Notes: generated by a model from the letters alone, not told the origin. A stretch of 15,954 nt of DNA from Flavobacteriaceae bacterium (GCA_018608735.1 JABAYZ010000065.1:1-15954); one strand, 5' to 3'. Numbered from the stretch's first letter, positions 8,325 to 15,398 are shown. A program made the numbers and translations.

Positions 8325-8383
8325 AGGTCTTTTTTAAAAGCTTAAATATTTAATTATCAATGTTTCACGAAAATAAATTTCCT

Positions 8384-8417
8384 TAAAGTTACACAATTTT
8401 TAAATGTATTTCTCAAA
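8384..8417 (-). promoter_or_regulatory. Candidate promoter of the M1 peptidase/BNR unit
   Basis: On the minus strand TTTG (8417-8414) is followed after 22 nt by TAACTTTA (8391-8384), close to the Bacteroidota TTTG / TAnnTTTG pattern with the last G replaced. It lies about 60 bp before the M1 ATG. It is the best candidate in this 163-bp spacer but imperfect. Confidence 0.3.
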
Positions 8418-8433
8418 GACTATAAAATTTGCA

Positions 8434-8466
8434 CAAAAAAAACGCCTCAATAGAGTAGAGACGTTT
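8434..8466 (-). terminator. Intrinsic terminator of the fad operon
   Basis: On the minus strand a 9-bp stem (AAACGTCTC / GAGGCGTTT, one G-U pair; arms 8458-8466 and 8440-8448) with a 9-nt loop is followed by a T run. It begins about 20 bp after the fadE stop codon and closes the beta-oxidation operon. Confidence 0.8.
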
Positions 8467-8487
8467 CATTTAGAGATTAAGATTCAC

Positions 8488-10296
8488 TTAAAAACAATAG
8501 CTATTTTCTTCTTTTACTTTTTCAGCAATTTCGATACGTAAATCCACGATATCAGGGTAATTAGCATATTTTGTAAAACGCTTAAGTCCCATTAGCAACA
8601 TGCGTTGTTCATCGCCTTCAGCAAAAGAAATAATACTTTCTTTTCCTTTTTCTTCGACAATATCTACAGCGTGATATAAATATAACTTAGCCATTGCTAT
8701 TTGTGCAGATTGCTCTTTTTCACTGGTACGTTTCACGTTTTTCTCAGTTCTTAAAATTGCAGATTCCGCCATATAGATTTCAATTAAGATATCAGCAGCA
8801 GCAATTAGTAATTGTTGATGGTCTTCCAGTTGAGGGCCATATTTTTGAACTGCGCCTCCGGCTACCATTAAAAATGTCTTTTTTAATTTCCTAATCATTT
8901 CTTTTTCTTCTGAAAACAACTCAGAAAAATCTGGGGTATCAAAAGAAGGTATTCCCATGAGCTCTTCTTGAACCTTTGAAGCTGGTCCCAATAGATCCAG
9001 ATGGCCTTTCATTGCTTTTTTAACCAACATACCAACAGAAAGCATTCTATTAATTTCGTTAGTTCCTTCATAGATACGTGCAATTCTAGCATCTCTCCAC
9101 GCGGACTCCATAGGCGTTTCTTCAGAGAATCCCATACCACCAAAAATTTGAATTCCTTCATCTGCACAATTTTGCACATCTTCAGAAACCGCGACTTTTA
9201 GTATAGAACATTCAATGGCATATTCTTCAACACCTTTAAGTTCTGCTTCTTGATGGGTGTTTCCTGCAGCTTCACGAATGGCTATACGATCTTCGATGTC
9301 TTTAGCCGCTCTGTAGGTTGCCGATTCACCAGCATATGCACTGGCGGCCATCTCTGCTAACTTTACTTTTATGGCGCCAAAGTCTGCAATAGATGTTTTA
9401 AATTGTTTACGCTCCTTAGCATAATTTACGGCTATTGACAAAATACGTCTTTGAGAATCTAAACAAGCCGCAGCTAATTTAATACGTCCTACATTAAGTG
9501 AGTTCATCGCAATTTTAAATCCTTCACCACGACCAGCTAACATGTTTTCTGCAGGCACAACAGTATCATTGAAAAATACCTGTCGAGTAGAAGATGCTCG
9601 AATTCCTAATTTGTGTTCTTCTTCTCCCAAAGTAATGCCGTTTGGAGTGTCGCCATTATATTCTACAATAAAGCCCGTAATATTTTTATCATTCTCAATA
9701 CGTGCAAATACAATCATCACACTACAAAACCCTGCATTTGAGATCCACATTTTTTGACCATTGATTTTATAGGTCTTTCCATCCTCAGAAAGCGTGGCAG
9801 TAGTTTTGCCAGAATTCGCATCCGATCCAGCACCAGGTTCTGTTAAACAATAGGCTCCAAACCATTCGCCAGAAGCTAGTTTTGGAACGTATTTTTGTTT
9901 TTGTTCATCTGTGCCATATAGTGTAATTGGCATGGTTCCAATTCCTGTATGTGCTCCAAAAGCTGTACTAAAAGACCCTGTTCCACTGGAGATGTAATCA
10001 CAAGTTAATACCGTTGATACAAACCCCATTCCCATGCCGCCATAGGCTTCAGGAACAGCGACACTCAGGAATCCAAGATCACCTGCCTTACGCATACATT
10101 CTTCGGTCAAAGCAAAATCTTTGGCTTCAAATCGCGCTTTGTGTGGTATGATTTCACGATCATTAAATTCCATAACCGCTTCTTTCATCATACGTTGCTC
10201 TTCTGAAAAATCTTCAGGAGTAAATACGTTTTCACAGTTTGTTTCTTTGACTAAGAATTGACCGCCTCTGAGTAGTTGTTTGTCGTTTGTTTCCAT
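8488..10296 (-). CDS. fadE: Acyl-CoA dehydrogenase, long form (FadE type)
   Basis: A 602-residue FAD-dependent acyl-CoA dehydrogenase catalysing the first beta-oxidation step, acyl-CoA to trans-2-enoyl-CoA. The N-terminal helical domain covers about residues 28-144. The middle beta domain holds the FAD/substrate motif AYCLTEPGAGSDA (148-160) and KMWISNAGF (182-190). The C-terminal helical domain holds NVGRIKLAAACLD and QIFGGMGFSEE, and the catalytic base is Glu410 in RIYEGTNEINR. A further ~170-residue C-terminal extension (about 430-602) places it with the long VLCAD/ACAD9-like and B. subtilis FadE-like enzymes rather than ~380-residue short forms. The start METNDKQLLRGGQFLVKE fits this branch. 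It is the last gene of the operon, separated from fadA by a four-helix-bundle element that ends 6 bp before this ATG. Confidence 0.95.
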   Translation of the reverse strand: METNDKQLLRGGQFLVKETNCENVFTPEDFSEEQRMMKEAVMEFNDREIIPHKARFEAKDFALTEECMRKAGDLGFLSVAVPEAYGGMGMGFVSTVLTCDYISSGTGSFSTAFGAHTGIGTMPITLYGTDEQKQKYVPKLASGEWFGAYCLTEPGAGSDANSGKTTATLSEDGKTYKINGQKMWISNAGFCSVMIVFARIENDKNITGFIVEYNGDTPNGITLGEEEHKLGIRASSTRQVFFNDTVVPAENMLAGRGEGFKIAMNSLNVGRIKLAAACLDSQRRILSIAVNYAKERKQFKTSIADFGAIKVKLAEMAASAYAGESATYRAAKDIEDRIAIREAAGNTHQEAELKGVEEYAIECSILKVAVSEDVQNCADEGIQIFGGMGFSEETPMESAWRDARIARIYEGTNEINRMLSVGMLVKKAMKGHLDLLGPASKVQEELMGIPSFDTPDFSELFSEEKEMIRKLKKTFLMVAGGAVQKYGPQLEDHQQLLIAAADILIEIYMAESAILRTEKNVKRTSEKEQSAQIAMAKLYLYHAVDIVEEKGKESIISFAEGDEQRMLLMGLKRFTKYANYPDIVDLRIEIAEKVKEENSYCF

Positions 10297-10302
10297 GTTC
10301 TT

Positions 10303-10336
10303 TTAGATTTAAGACCCAAGATTCAAGAGTCAAGAC
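10303..10336. repeat. Left inverted repeat of element A (AAGA heptads)
   Basis: On the plus strand five consecutive 7-bp units, TTAGATT, TAAGACC, CAAGATT, CAAGAGT and CAAGAC. It is the inverted counterpart of 10703-10737. The TGA that ends the frame of the four-helix-bundle pseudogene (10330-10332) lies inside it, and the repeat begins 6 bp from the fadE start codon. Confidence 0.75.
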
Positions 10337-10686
10337 TTTTTAAGTCCAGATTTGAAACTTGAAATCATTTTTTGTATTTGTTTTATTTTGTCTTCTAGTT
10401 CTTTAAATTTTTCTTCTGAAATGTATTTTTCATTGTGGACTACAATTAATTGGGTTTCCTATTCAAATGCAGAACCTAAGCTGTGTTCAAGGAATTGAGC
10501 AAAATGTATATTTGAGTTTTTACTTGTTCCTTCTGAAATATTTGAAGGAATTGAAACTGCACATCTGTTCATTTGACTCATTAATCCATAAGTTTCAAAC
10601 TTTGGAAAACTTCGAGTAATTTTGTAGGACTCTGAAACTAGTTCCATACTTTCAATCCAAATTTTTAGCTTCTTAAAATTATGCAT
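10330..10686 (-). pseudogene. Four-helix-bundle protein (23S rRNA intervening-sequence protein family), nonsense-interrupted copy
   Basis: The frame starts MHNFKKLKIW at 10686 and encodes 75 residues before TAG at 10461-10459. The same frame then continues as ETQLIVV...KFKELEDKIKQIQKM to a TGA at 10332-10330, giving 118 codons in total, the same length as the intact copy at 11981-12340. In the intact copy the interrupting codon is TGG (Trp78, in SAFEWET), so a single TGG-to-TAG change broke this gene. Before the stop, 47 of 74 aligned residues are identical, including the family core QMNRCAVSIPSNISEG. The family (PF05635/TIGR02436) is known from intervening sequences in bacterial 23S rRNA and as free-standing genes; its biochemical role is unclear. 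A truncated 75-residue product, or readthrough, is possible but would lose most of the C-terminal helix region. Confidence 0.85.
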
Positions 10687-10702
10687 AACGTTGATTTTTT
10701 TG

Positions 10703-10737
10703 GTCTTGATTCTTGACTCTTTACTTCTTGTTTCTAA
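10703..10737. repeat. Right inverted repeat of element A (AAGA heptads)
   Basis: Read on the minus strand from 10737: TTAGAAA, CAAGAAGT, AAAGAGT, CAAGAAT, CAAGAC. Aligned with the left repeat about 26 of 34 positions agree with one 1-bp indel. Its outermost unit contains the TAG stop codon of fadA (10736-10734). The gene's ATG follows 16 bp inside the repeat. Confidence 0.75.
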
Positions 10738-11924
10738 TTTAGGAACTCAAAAATCCCACATGCGCCTTGTCCTGTACCTACACACATCGTAACTGCTCCG
10801 TACTTTCCATGCATGTTTTGTTTTCGCATTTCATCAAACAACTGAACCGATAGTTTTGCTCCTGTGCAACCTAATGGATGACCGAGTGCAATAGCTCCTC
10901 CATTGACGTTGATGATATCCGGATTAAGGTCTAATTCACGAATAACAGCTAAAGATTGCGAAGCAAAGGCTTCATTCAATTCAATAAGTGATAAATCGTC
11001 TTGTTGTAATCCAGCTTGTTTTAAGGCTTTTGGAATGGCTTTTACAGGACCAATTCCCATGATTCGAGGCTCAACTCCTGCAGCTGCATAATTTACTAAT
11101 CGCGCAATTGGTTCAAGGTTTAATTCTTTGACCATGTCTTCGCTCATGACCATAACAAATGCGGCACCATCACTCATTTGCGATGAATTTCCTGCGGTGA
11201 CACTACCACCGGCAGCAAATACAGCTCTTAGTTTTGCCAACGCTTCTTTACTTGTTCCAGCTCTTGGGCCTTCATCTTTTGTAACCGTATAAGATCGAGT
11301 TGCTTTTTTACCATTCCCATCGATATAATTTTCTTCAACCTCTATAGGAACAATTTGATCCTGAAAACGATTTTCTGCTTGTGCTTTTAAGGCTTTCATG
11401 TGAGAATTATAAGCAAATTCATCTTGATCCTCTCGTGACACTTTAAACTGATTAGCAACGGCTTCAGCGGTGTTTCCCATGCCCCAATAATAGTCTTCGT
11501 GCCCCGCTTTTACAATATCATAATTAAGCTCCGGTTTATAGCCAGTCATTGGAACACTACTCATGCTTTCTGCACCACCAGCAATGATACAATCGGCCAT
11601 CCCAGCTTGAATTTTTGCGGTTGCCATTCCAATGGTTTCTATTCCCGACGAACAAAAACGGTTTACGGTCACTCCAGGGACATCGACAATATTTAATCCC
11701 ATTAAGGAGATCAGTCGTGCCATATTTAGACCTTGAGACCCTTCGGGCATAGCGTTTCCAACAATAACATCGTCAATACGTTTTGGATCTAAATCTGGCA
11801 GTTCTTTCATCATATGTTTGATGGTTTCTGCGGCCAACTCGTCTGTTCGTTTAAAACGAAATACGCCTTTTGGTGCTTTGCCAACGGCAGTTCTATAGGC
11901 TTTTACAATGTAAGCGGTTTTCAT
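10734..11924 (-). CDS. fadA: Acetyl-CoA C-acyltransferase (3-ketoacyl-CoA thiolase)
   Basis: A 396-residue thiolase that cleaves 3-ketoacyl-CoA with free CoA into acetyl-CoA and a shortened acyl-CoA. The nucleophile is Cys91 in NRFCSSGIETIGMA. Other signature blocks are GGAESMSSVPM (116-126), NEAFA (317-321), the catalytic His349 in GGAIALGHPLGCTGA (342-356) and the acid/base Cys381 in CVGTGQGACG. Length matches the family (about 390). No signal or membrane segment, so it is cytoplasmic. It is the middle enzyme gene of a fadN-fadA-fadE series, but both of its flanks hold a four-helix-bundle unit, and its own TAG stop lies in the first heptad of element A. Confidence 0.96.
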   Translation of the reverse strand: MKTAYIVKAYRTAVGKAPKGVFRFKRTDELAAETIKHMMKELPDLDPKRIDDVIVGNAMPEGSQGLNMARLISLMGLNIVDVPGVTVNRFCSSGIETIGMATAKIQAGMADCIIAGGAESMSSVPMTGYKPELNYDIVKAGHEDYYWGMGNTAEAVANQFKVSREDQDEFAYNSHMKALKAQAENRFQDQIVPIEVEENYIDGNGKKATRSYTVTKDEGPRAGTSKEALAKLRAVFAAGGSVTAGNSSQMSDGAAFVMVMSEDMVKELNLEPIARLVNYAAAGVEPRIMGIGPVKAIPKALKQAGLQQDDLSLIELNEAFASQSLAVIRELDLNPDIINVNGGAIALGHPLGCTGAKLSVQLFDEMRKQNMHGKYGAVTMCVGTGQGACGIFEFLN

Positions 11925-11940
11925 AGTTTTATTGTTTATT

Positions 11941-11982
11941 TTAGAAAGAGAGTCTAGAATTTAGACGACTAGAAATTTGACT
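11941..11982. repeat. Left inverted repeat of element B (TAGA heptads)
   Basis: Plus-strand units are TTAGAAA, GAGAGT, CTAGAAT, TTAGACGA, CTAGAAA and a degenerate TTTGACT. The stop codon of the four-helix-bundle gene (11983-11981) overlaps the last unit. The repeat ends 16 bp from the fadA start codon. Confidence 0.7.
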
Positions 11983-12340
11983 AATCACCTAAGTTATCCA
12001 TAAACTTTCCTAACATTTTTTGAATTTGTAATATTTTATTTTCTAATTTTTCAAACTTATTTTTATCTAAATATCCTTCATTAAATGAGACTATTGGTTG
12101 AGTTTCCCATTCGAAAGCCGAACCAAGACTATTCTCTAAGTATTTCTTGAAATGTCTTTCTGTACTTTTACTAGAACCTTCAGAAATATTTGAAGGAATT
12201 GAAACAGCACATCTGTTCATTTGATTAATAAGGTTAAATTTTTCAAAATCCGGAAAAGTTCTAGTTAATCTGTAATTGTCTCTCACAAGAGAAATTCCAT
12301 CTTGCCATACTTTTAATTTTTTGAAATTATGTCGTCCCAT
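11981..12340 (-). CDS. Four-helix-bundle protein (23S rRNA intervening-sequence protein family), intact
   Basis: A 119-residue cytoplasmic protein, starting MGRHNFKKLKVWQDGISLV. The family core is clear: an N-terminal F-x-x-L-x-V-W helix, LTRTFP, QMNRCAVSIPSNISEG (40-55), the Trp-containing SLGSAFEWETQ, and a final helix KFEKLENKILQIQKML. This is PF05635/TIGR02436, whose members assemble as four-helix bundles and are found in 23S rRNA intervening sequences; the related Avd protein of diversity-generating retroelements shares the fold. No reverse transcriptase or variable repeat is present here, so an Avd role is unlikely. The gene sits alone between fadN (34 bp away) and fadA (56 bp away), bounded by inverted heptad repeats, and is a paralogue of the broken copy at the next junction. 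Confidence 0.88.
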   Translation of the reverse strand: MGRHNFKKLKVWQDGISLVRDNYRLTRTFPDFEKFNLINQMNRCAVSIPSNISEGSSKSTERHFKKYLENSLGSAFEWETQPIVSFNEGYLDKNKFEKLENKILQIQKMLGKFMDNLGD

Positions 12341-12344
12341 TAAT

Positions 12345-12385
12345 TCTATACTCTAGCTTCTAGTTGTCTAGCTTCTAATTTCTAA
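12345..12385. repeat. Right inverted repeat of element B (TAGA heptads)
   Basis: Read on the minus strand from 12385: TTAGAAA, TTAGAAG, CTAGACAA, CTAGAAG, CTAGAGT, ATAGAA. The first unit falls in the last sense codons of fadN (Leu-Arg-Asn) and the second contains the fadN TAG stop (12377-12375). The four-helix-bundle ATG follows almost at once. Confidence 0.7.
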
Positions 12386-14783
12386 GTGGTTTCCCTGTTT
12401 TCAACATGTGTTGTATACGCTCTAAAGTTTTTCTCTCAGTACACAGACTTAAGAAAGCTTCACGTTCTAAATCCAATAAATAGTGTTCGGATACTAAAGT
12501 GGGTTCAGACAAATCACCTCCAGCCATCACATAGGCCAGTTTATTAGCGATTTTCATGTCATGCGCTGAAATATAGTTGCTATCCTGCATCGCATCGGTA
12601 CCTACTAAAAACATTCCCAAGGCTTGTTTTCCTAATACTTTTACATCTGTTCTTTTTATTGGTTGTGTGTATCCAGCATCAGCCATTAATTTGGCGTGCT
12701 GTTTGGCCACTGCGATTTGTCGGTCTTTATTGACCACAACAACATCTTTTCCTTTTTGCAAGAGATTTAAGTCAAAAGCTTCATAAGCCGATGTTGATAC
12801 TTTTGCCATTCCAATGGTTAAAAAATGTTCTTGTAAGACGTTCAATTGGACATCACCTTTTTGAAATCCATCTTGTGCTCTCAAGGCCATTTCTTTTGAA
12901 CCCCCACCGCCGGGGATTACACCAACACCAAACTCAACCAATCCCATGTAGGTTTCTGCTGCAGCCACAACTTTATCCGCATGAAGCGACAATTCACAAC
13001 CACCACCTAGCGCCATGCCATGAGGCGCAGAAATTGTTGGGATGGAAGAATAGCGCATGCGCATCATAGAGTCTTGAAAATATTTGATGGCCATATTAAG
13101 TTCATCATATTCTTGTTCAGCTGCCATCATAAAGATCATGCCTATATTAGCACCAACTGAGAAGTTTGCGGCTTGATTACCCACAACCAGTCCTGCAAAA
13201 TCTTTCTCGGCTAGATCAATAGCCTTATTTAATCCCGCTAAAACATCGCCACCAATGGTGTTCATTTTAGATTGGAATTCTAAGTTAAGAATACCATCGC
13301 CTATATCTTCAATTACGACACCAGAGTTTTTAAACACCTCGTTCGTTTTTCGAATGTTATCTAGAATGATGAAACTATCTTGTCCAGGTATTTTTGTTTG
13401 TGCTTTTCCGGGAATATCATAGGCATAGCTTGCGCCATTTTTTACGGTATAAAACGAATTATTTCCAGATGCTAGCATGTCATTAACCCATGCTGCGGGC
13501 TCTAAACCTTCTGCTTTCATTAGCTCGATTCCTTTTTCAACGCCAATAGCATCCCATATTTGGAAAGGTCCATGTTCCCAGCCAAAGCCTGCTTTCATGG
13601 CATCATCAATTTTATAAAGCTCATCTGTAATTTCTGGAATCCTATTGGAGACATAAGCAAATAGTGCGGTGAAACTTTTACGGTAAAATTCGCCGGCTTT
13701 ATCTTTTCCATTGACTAATACCTTAAAACGATCCACGACTTTATCAATCGTTTTTGTGAGTTCTAAAGTCGCAAACTTTGCGCGTTTTGACGCCCGATAT
13801 TCCAAGGTATTTAAGTCTAAACTTAAGATCTCTTTTTTGCCTTCAGTAGAAACGGATTTTTTATAAAATCCTTGCCCTGTCTTACTTCCTAACCACTTAT
13901 TATTCATCATAGAGTTGATGAAGTCAGGTAATTCAAATAACGCTAAACGTTCATCTTTTGGGCAGTTTTCTCGAATCCCATTGGCAACATGTACCAAGGT
14001 GTCCAAGCCAACGACATCAACTGTTCTAAAGGTTGCCGATTTTGGGCGGCCAATGACTGGTCCAGATAATTTATCGACTTCTTCAATTGTGAGGTCTAAA
14101 TCTTTAACGGTATGAAATAAACTTTGTATGCTAAAAATCCCAACTCTATTCCCAATAAATGCAGGTGTGTCTTTAGCGACTACAGATGTTTTTCCTAGAA
14201 ATTGTTCGCCATAGCTTCCTAAAAACTCGAGTACTTCAGGAGCTGTTTTTGGTCCTGGGATAATTTCAAATAATTTCAGGTAGCGTGCAGGGTTAAAAAA
14301 GTGTGTCCCACAAAAGTGTTTTTGAAACTCTTCACTACGGCCTTCACTCATGAATTTTATGGGAATCCCTGAGGTATTAGATGTGATTAGAGTTCCAGGT
14401 GTTCGGTATTTTTCTAAGTTCTCAAACACCATTTTTTTGATGTCTAAACGCTCTACGACCACTTCCATGATCCAATCTACATCGGCTACTTTTGCGATGT
14501 CATCTTCAAGATTTCCTGTCGTAATTCGACGTGCAAATTTTTGATGGTAAATAGGAGAGGGCTTCGATTTTAGAGAGCTAGCAAGGGCTTCATTCACCAA
14601 TCGATTTCTGACCACTTTGTCTTCTAGTGTTAAACCTTTCGCCTTTTCTTTATCATTAAGTTCTCTGGGAACAATATCTAAAAGTAATACGTCAACTCCA
14701 ATATTGGCAAAATGACAAGCAATTCCGCTTCCCATAATACCAGATCCAATAATGGCTATTTTTTTAATTCTTCTTGTTTTCAT
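12375..14783 (-). CDS. fadN: Bifunctional 3-hydroxyacyl-CoA dehydrogenase / enoyl-CoA hydratase (FadN type)
   Basis: An 802-residue cytoplasmic enzyme that hydrates enoyl-CoA and oxidises the resulting L-3-hydroxyacyl-CoA with NAD. The N-terminal NAD-binding domain has IIGSGIMGSG (GxGxxG at 13-18), SNTS at 135-138, and the catalytic pair His161 (GTHFFNPA) and Glu173. Helical 3HCDH C-domains follow (about 205-310 and 365-440). The crotonase domain occupies about 485-690: oxyanion-loop residues SVGANIG (542-548), ALGGGCELSLHAD with Glu597, and Glu617 before GVGVIPGGGG; the 20-residue spacing of the two glutamates matches enoyl-CoA hydratase. The domain order, dehydrogenase first, is that of B. 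subtilis FadN and the reverse of E. coli FadB/FadJ. It follows marR by 19 bp and precedes element B. Its TAG stop lies in the element's repeat. Confidence 0.94.
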   Translation of the reverse strand: MKTRRIKKIAIIGSGIMGSGIACHFANIGVDVLLLDIVPRELNDKEKAKGLTLEDKVVRNRLVNEALASSLKSKPSPIYHQKFARRITTGNLEDDIAKVADVDWIMEVVVERLDIKKMVFENLEKYRTPGTLITSNTSGIPIKFMSEGRSEEFQKHFCGTHFFNPARYLKLFEIIPGPKTAPEVLEFLGSYGEQFLGKTSVVAKDTPAFIGNRVGIFSIQSLFHTVKDLDLTIEEVDKLSGPVIGRPKSATFRTVDVVGLDTLVHVANGIRENCPKDERLALFELPDFINSMMNNKWLGSKTGQGFYKKSVSTEGKKEILSLDLNTLEYRASKRAKFATLELTKTIDKVVDRFKVLVNGKDKAGEFYRKSFTALFAYVSNRIPEITDELYKIDDAMKAGFGWEHGPFQIWDAIGVEKGIELMKAEGLEPAAWVNDMLASGNNSFYTVKNGASYAYDIPGKAQTKIPGQDSFIILDNIRKTNEVFKNSGVVIEDIGDGILNLEFQSKMNTIGGDVLAGLNKAIDLAEKDFAGLVVGNQAANFSVGANIGMIFMMAAEQEYDELNMAIKYFQDSMMRMRYSSIPTISAPHGMALGGGCELSLHADKVVAAAETYMGLVEFGVGVIPGGGGSKEMALRAQDGFQKGDVQLNVLQEHFLTIGMAKVSTSAYEAFDLNLLQKGKDVVVVNKDRQIAVAKQHAKLMADAGYTQPIKRTDVKVLGKQALGMFLVGTDAMQDSNYISAHDMKIANKLAYVMAGGDLSEPTLVSEHYLLDLEREAFLSLCTERKTLERIQHMLKTGKPLRN

Positions 14784-14802
14784 CTAAATATATATTGGGT
14801 GA

Positions 14803-15234
14803 TTAGAATATTTTTTTATTTGATATGAGGTCCATTATACAGTCGGATACTTCGTAAAAGTTATTCAGTTTTTCTTCTGAAATTTCGTTTTTGATGACAT
14901 TATTAAATTTTAAAACATTTTGTTTTACTTCCTCTCTGTTTTTTAGGCCTTGTTCAGTCAGATGTATAAGTACACCACGTCCATCATTTGGATTGGGTTG
15001 GCGTTCTACCAAACTCAAGTTTTCCAAAGTCTTTAAAATTCTGGATAGACTGGTGGCTTCCATGCCCATTTTTGGTCCTAGTGCCGTAGATGGCGTACCA
15101 TTTTGTGGATCTACACTTAGTAGCGTGAATCCTGTTGCCATGGTGATGCCATAGTCTGAAGCTTCTTCATTATACATCTTTTGAACCGCTAACCACGTGG
15201 TTCTCAAAACATAATCTATTGTCTTGTCTTTCAT
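14803..15234 (-). CDS. MarR family transcriptional regulator of the fad operon
   Basis: A 143-residue winged-helix regulator. Helices at both ends supply the dimer interface; the recognition helix is about 58-72 (GMEATSLSRILKTLENL), and the wing carries the canonical D-x-R signature (NPNDGRG, Asp84 and Arg86) followed by LIHLTEQG. It is the first gene of the beta-oxidation operon, 19 bp before fadN. MarR proteins bind palindromes as dimers and release them on ligand binding; here two copies of a 12-bp palindrome lie 41-81 bp upstream of its ATG. I infer that it autoregulates itself and the fad genes and responds to a fatty-acid-derived ligand, in the role that TetR-type FadR plays in Bacillus. 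The ligand is not readable from sequence. Confidence 0.92.
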   Translation of the reverse strand: MKDKTIDYVLRTTWLAVQKMYNEEASDYGITMATGFTLLSVDPQNGTPSTALGPKMGMEATSLSRILKTLENLSLVERQPNPNDGRGVLIHLTEQGLKNREEVKQNVLKFNNVIKNEISEEKLNNFYEVSDCIMDLISNKKIF

Positions 15235-15255
15235 GCGTCATTAAATATCTAGTTT

Positions 15256-15263
15256 CAAATATA
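15256..15263 (-). promoter_or_regulatory. Candidate -7 box (TATATTTG) of the marR-fad operon
   Basis: On the minus strand TATATTTG matches TAnnTTTG exactly and ends 21 nt before the marR ATG. No clear TTTG stands 19-22 nt upstream; that region is occupied by the proximal operator palindrome, which would fit repression by occlusion. Confidence 0.45.
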
Positions 15264-15273
15264 TGAAAATATA

Positions 15274-15289
15274 TTATGCACGCATAGTA
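15274..15289. promoter_or_regulatory. Proximal MarR operator candidate
   Basis: The 16-bp sequence TTATGCACGCATAGTA contains TATGCACGCATA (15275-15286), a palindrome except for the central two bases. It lies 11 bp upstream of the candidate -7 box and recurs, with one base changed, 29 bp further upstream. Confidence 0.6.
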
Positions 15290-15302
15290 AAATGCAAAAA
15301 AG

Positions 15303-15318
15303 TTATGCATGCATAGTA
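15303..15318. promoter_or_regulatory. Distal MarR operator candidate
   Basis: The 16-bp sequence TTATGCATGCATAGTA contains the perfect 12-bp palindrome TATGCATGCATA (15304-15315). It differs from the proximal copy only at one central base. The centres are 29 bp apart, a little under three helical turns. Confidence 0.6.
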
Positions 15319-15398
15319 TTAATTGTTTTGAGTACAGTTTTTTAAACAAGATTAGGAATCGATTAGGGGTTGGAATTATGCTAAGTTTAAGGTTGAGT

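Larger units (their letters stand above)
10303..10737 (-). mobile_element. Candidate heptad-bounded four-helix-bundle element A (fadA/fadE junction)
   Basis: A 435-bp unit consisting of imperfect inverted terminal repeats (10303-10336 and 10703-10737) around one small four-helix-bundle gene, here carrying a nonsense codon. The repeats are ~7-bp units of the form CAAGANT, inverted at the two ends, and the inner 20 bp match at 17 positions. Nothing else fits inside. Whether it moves, or is processed as RNA, cannot be told from one genome; the label is an inference from structure and from a similarly built unit at the next junction. Confidence 0.45.
11941..12385 (-). mobile_element. Candidate heptad-bounded four-helix-bundle element B (fadN/fadA junction)
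   Basis: A ~440-bp unit with the same plan and almost the same length as element A: TAGA-type heptad repeats inverted at both ends around a single intact four-helix-bundle gene. The best-matching ends are 11954-11975 and 12357-12378, 17 of 22 positions identical, including a shared 8-nt register shift. Outer units (TTAGAAA at 11941 and at 12385 reading inward) may extend it. Mobility is inferred only. Confidence 0.45.

Noticed and set aside
11981..12340. Four-helix-bundle protein as Avd of a diversity-generating retroelement
   Set aside because: No reverse transcriptase, template repeat or variable repeat is visible anywhere in the window.
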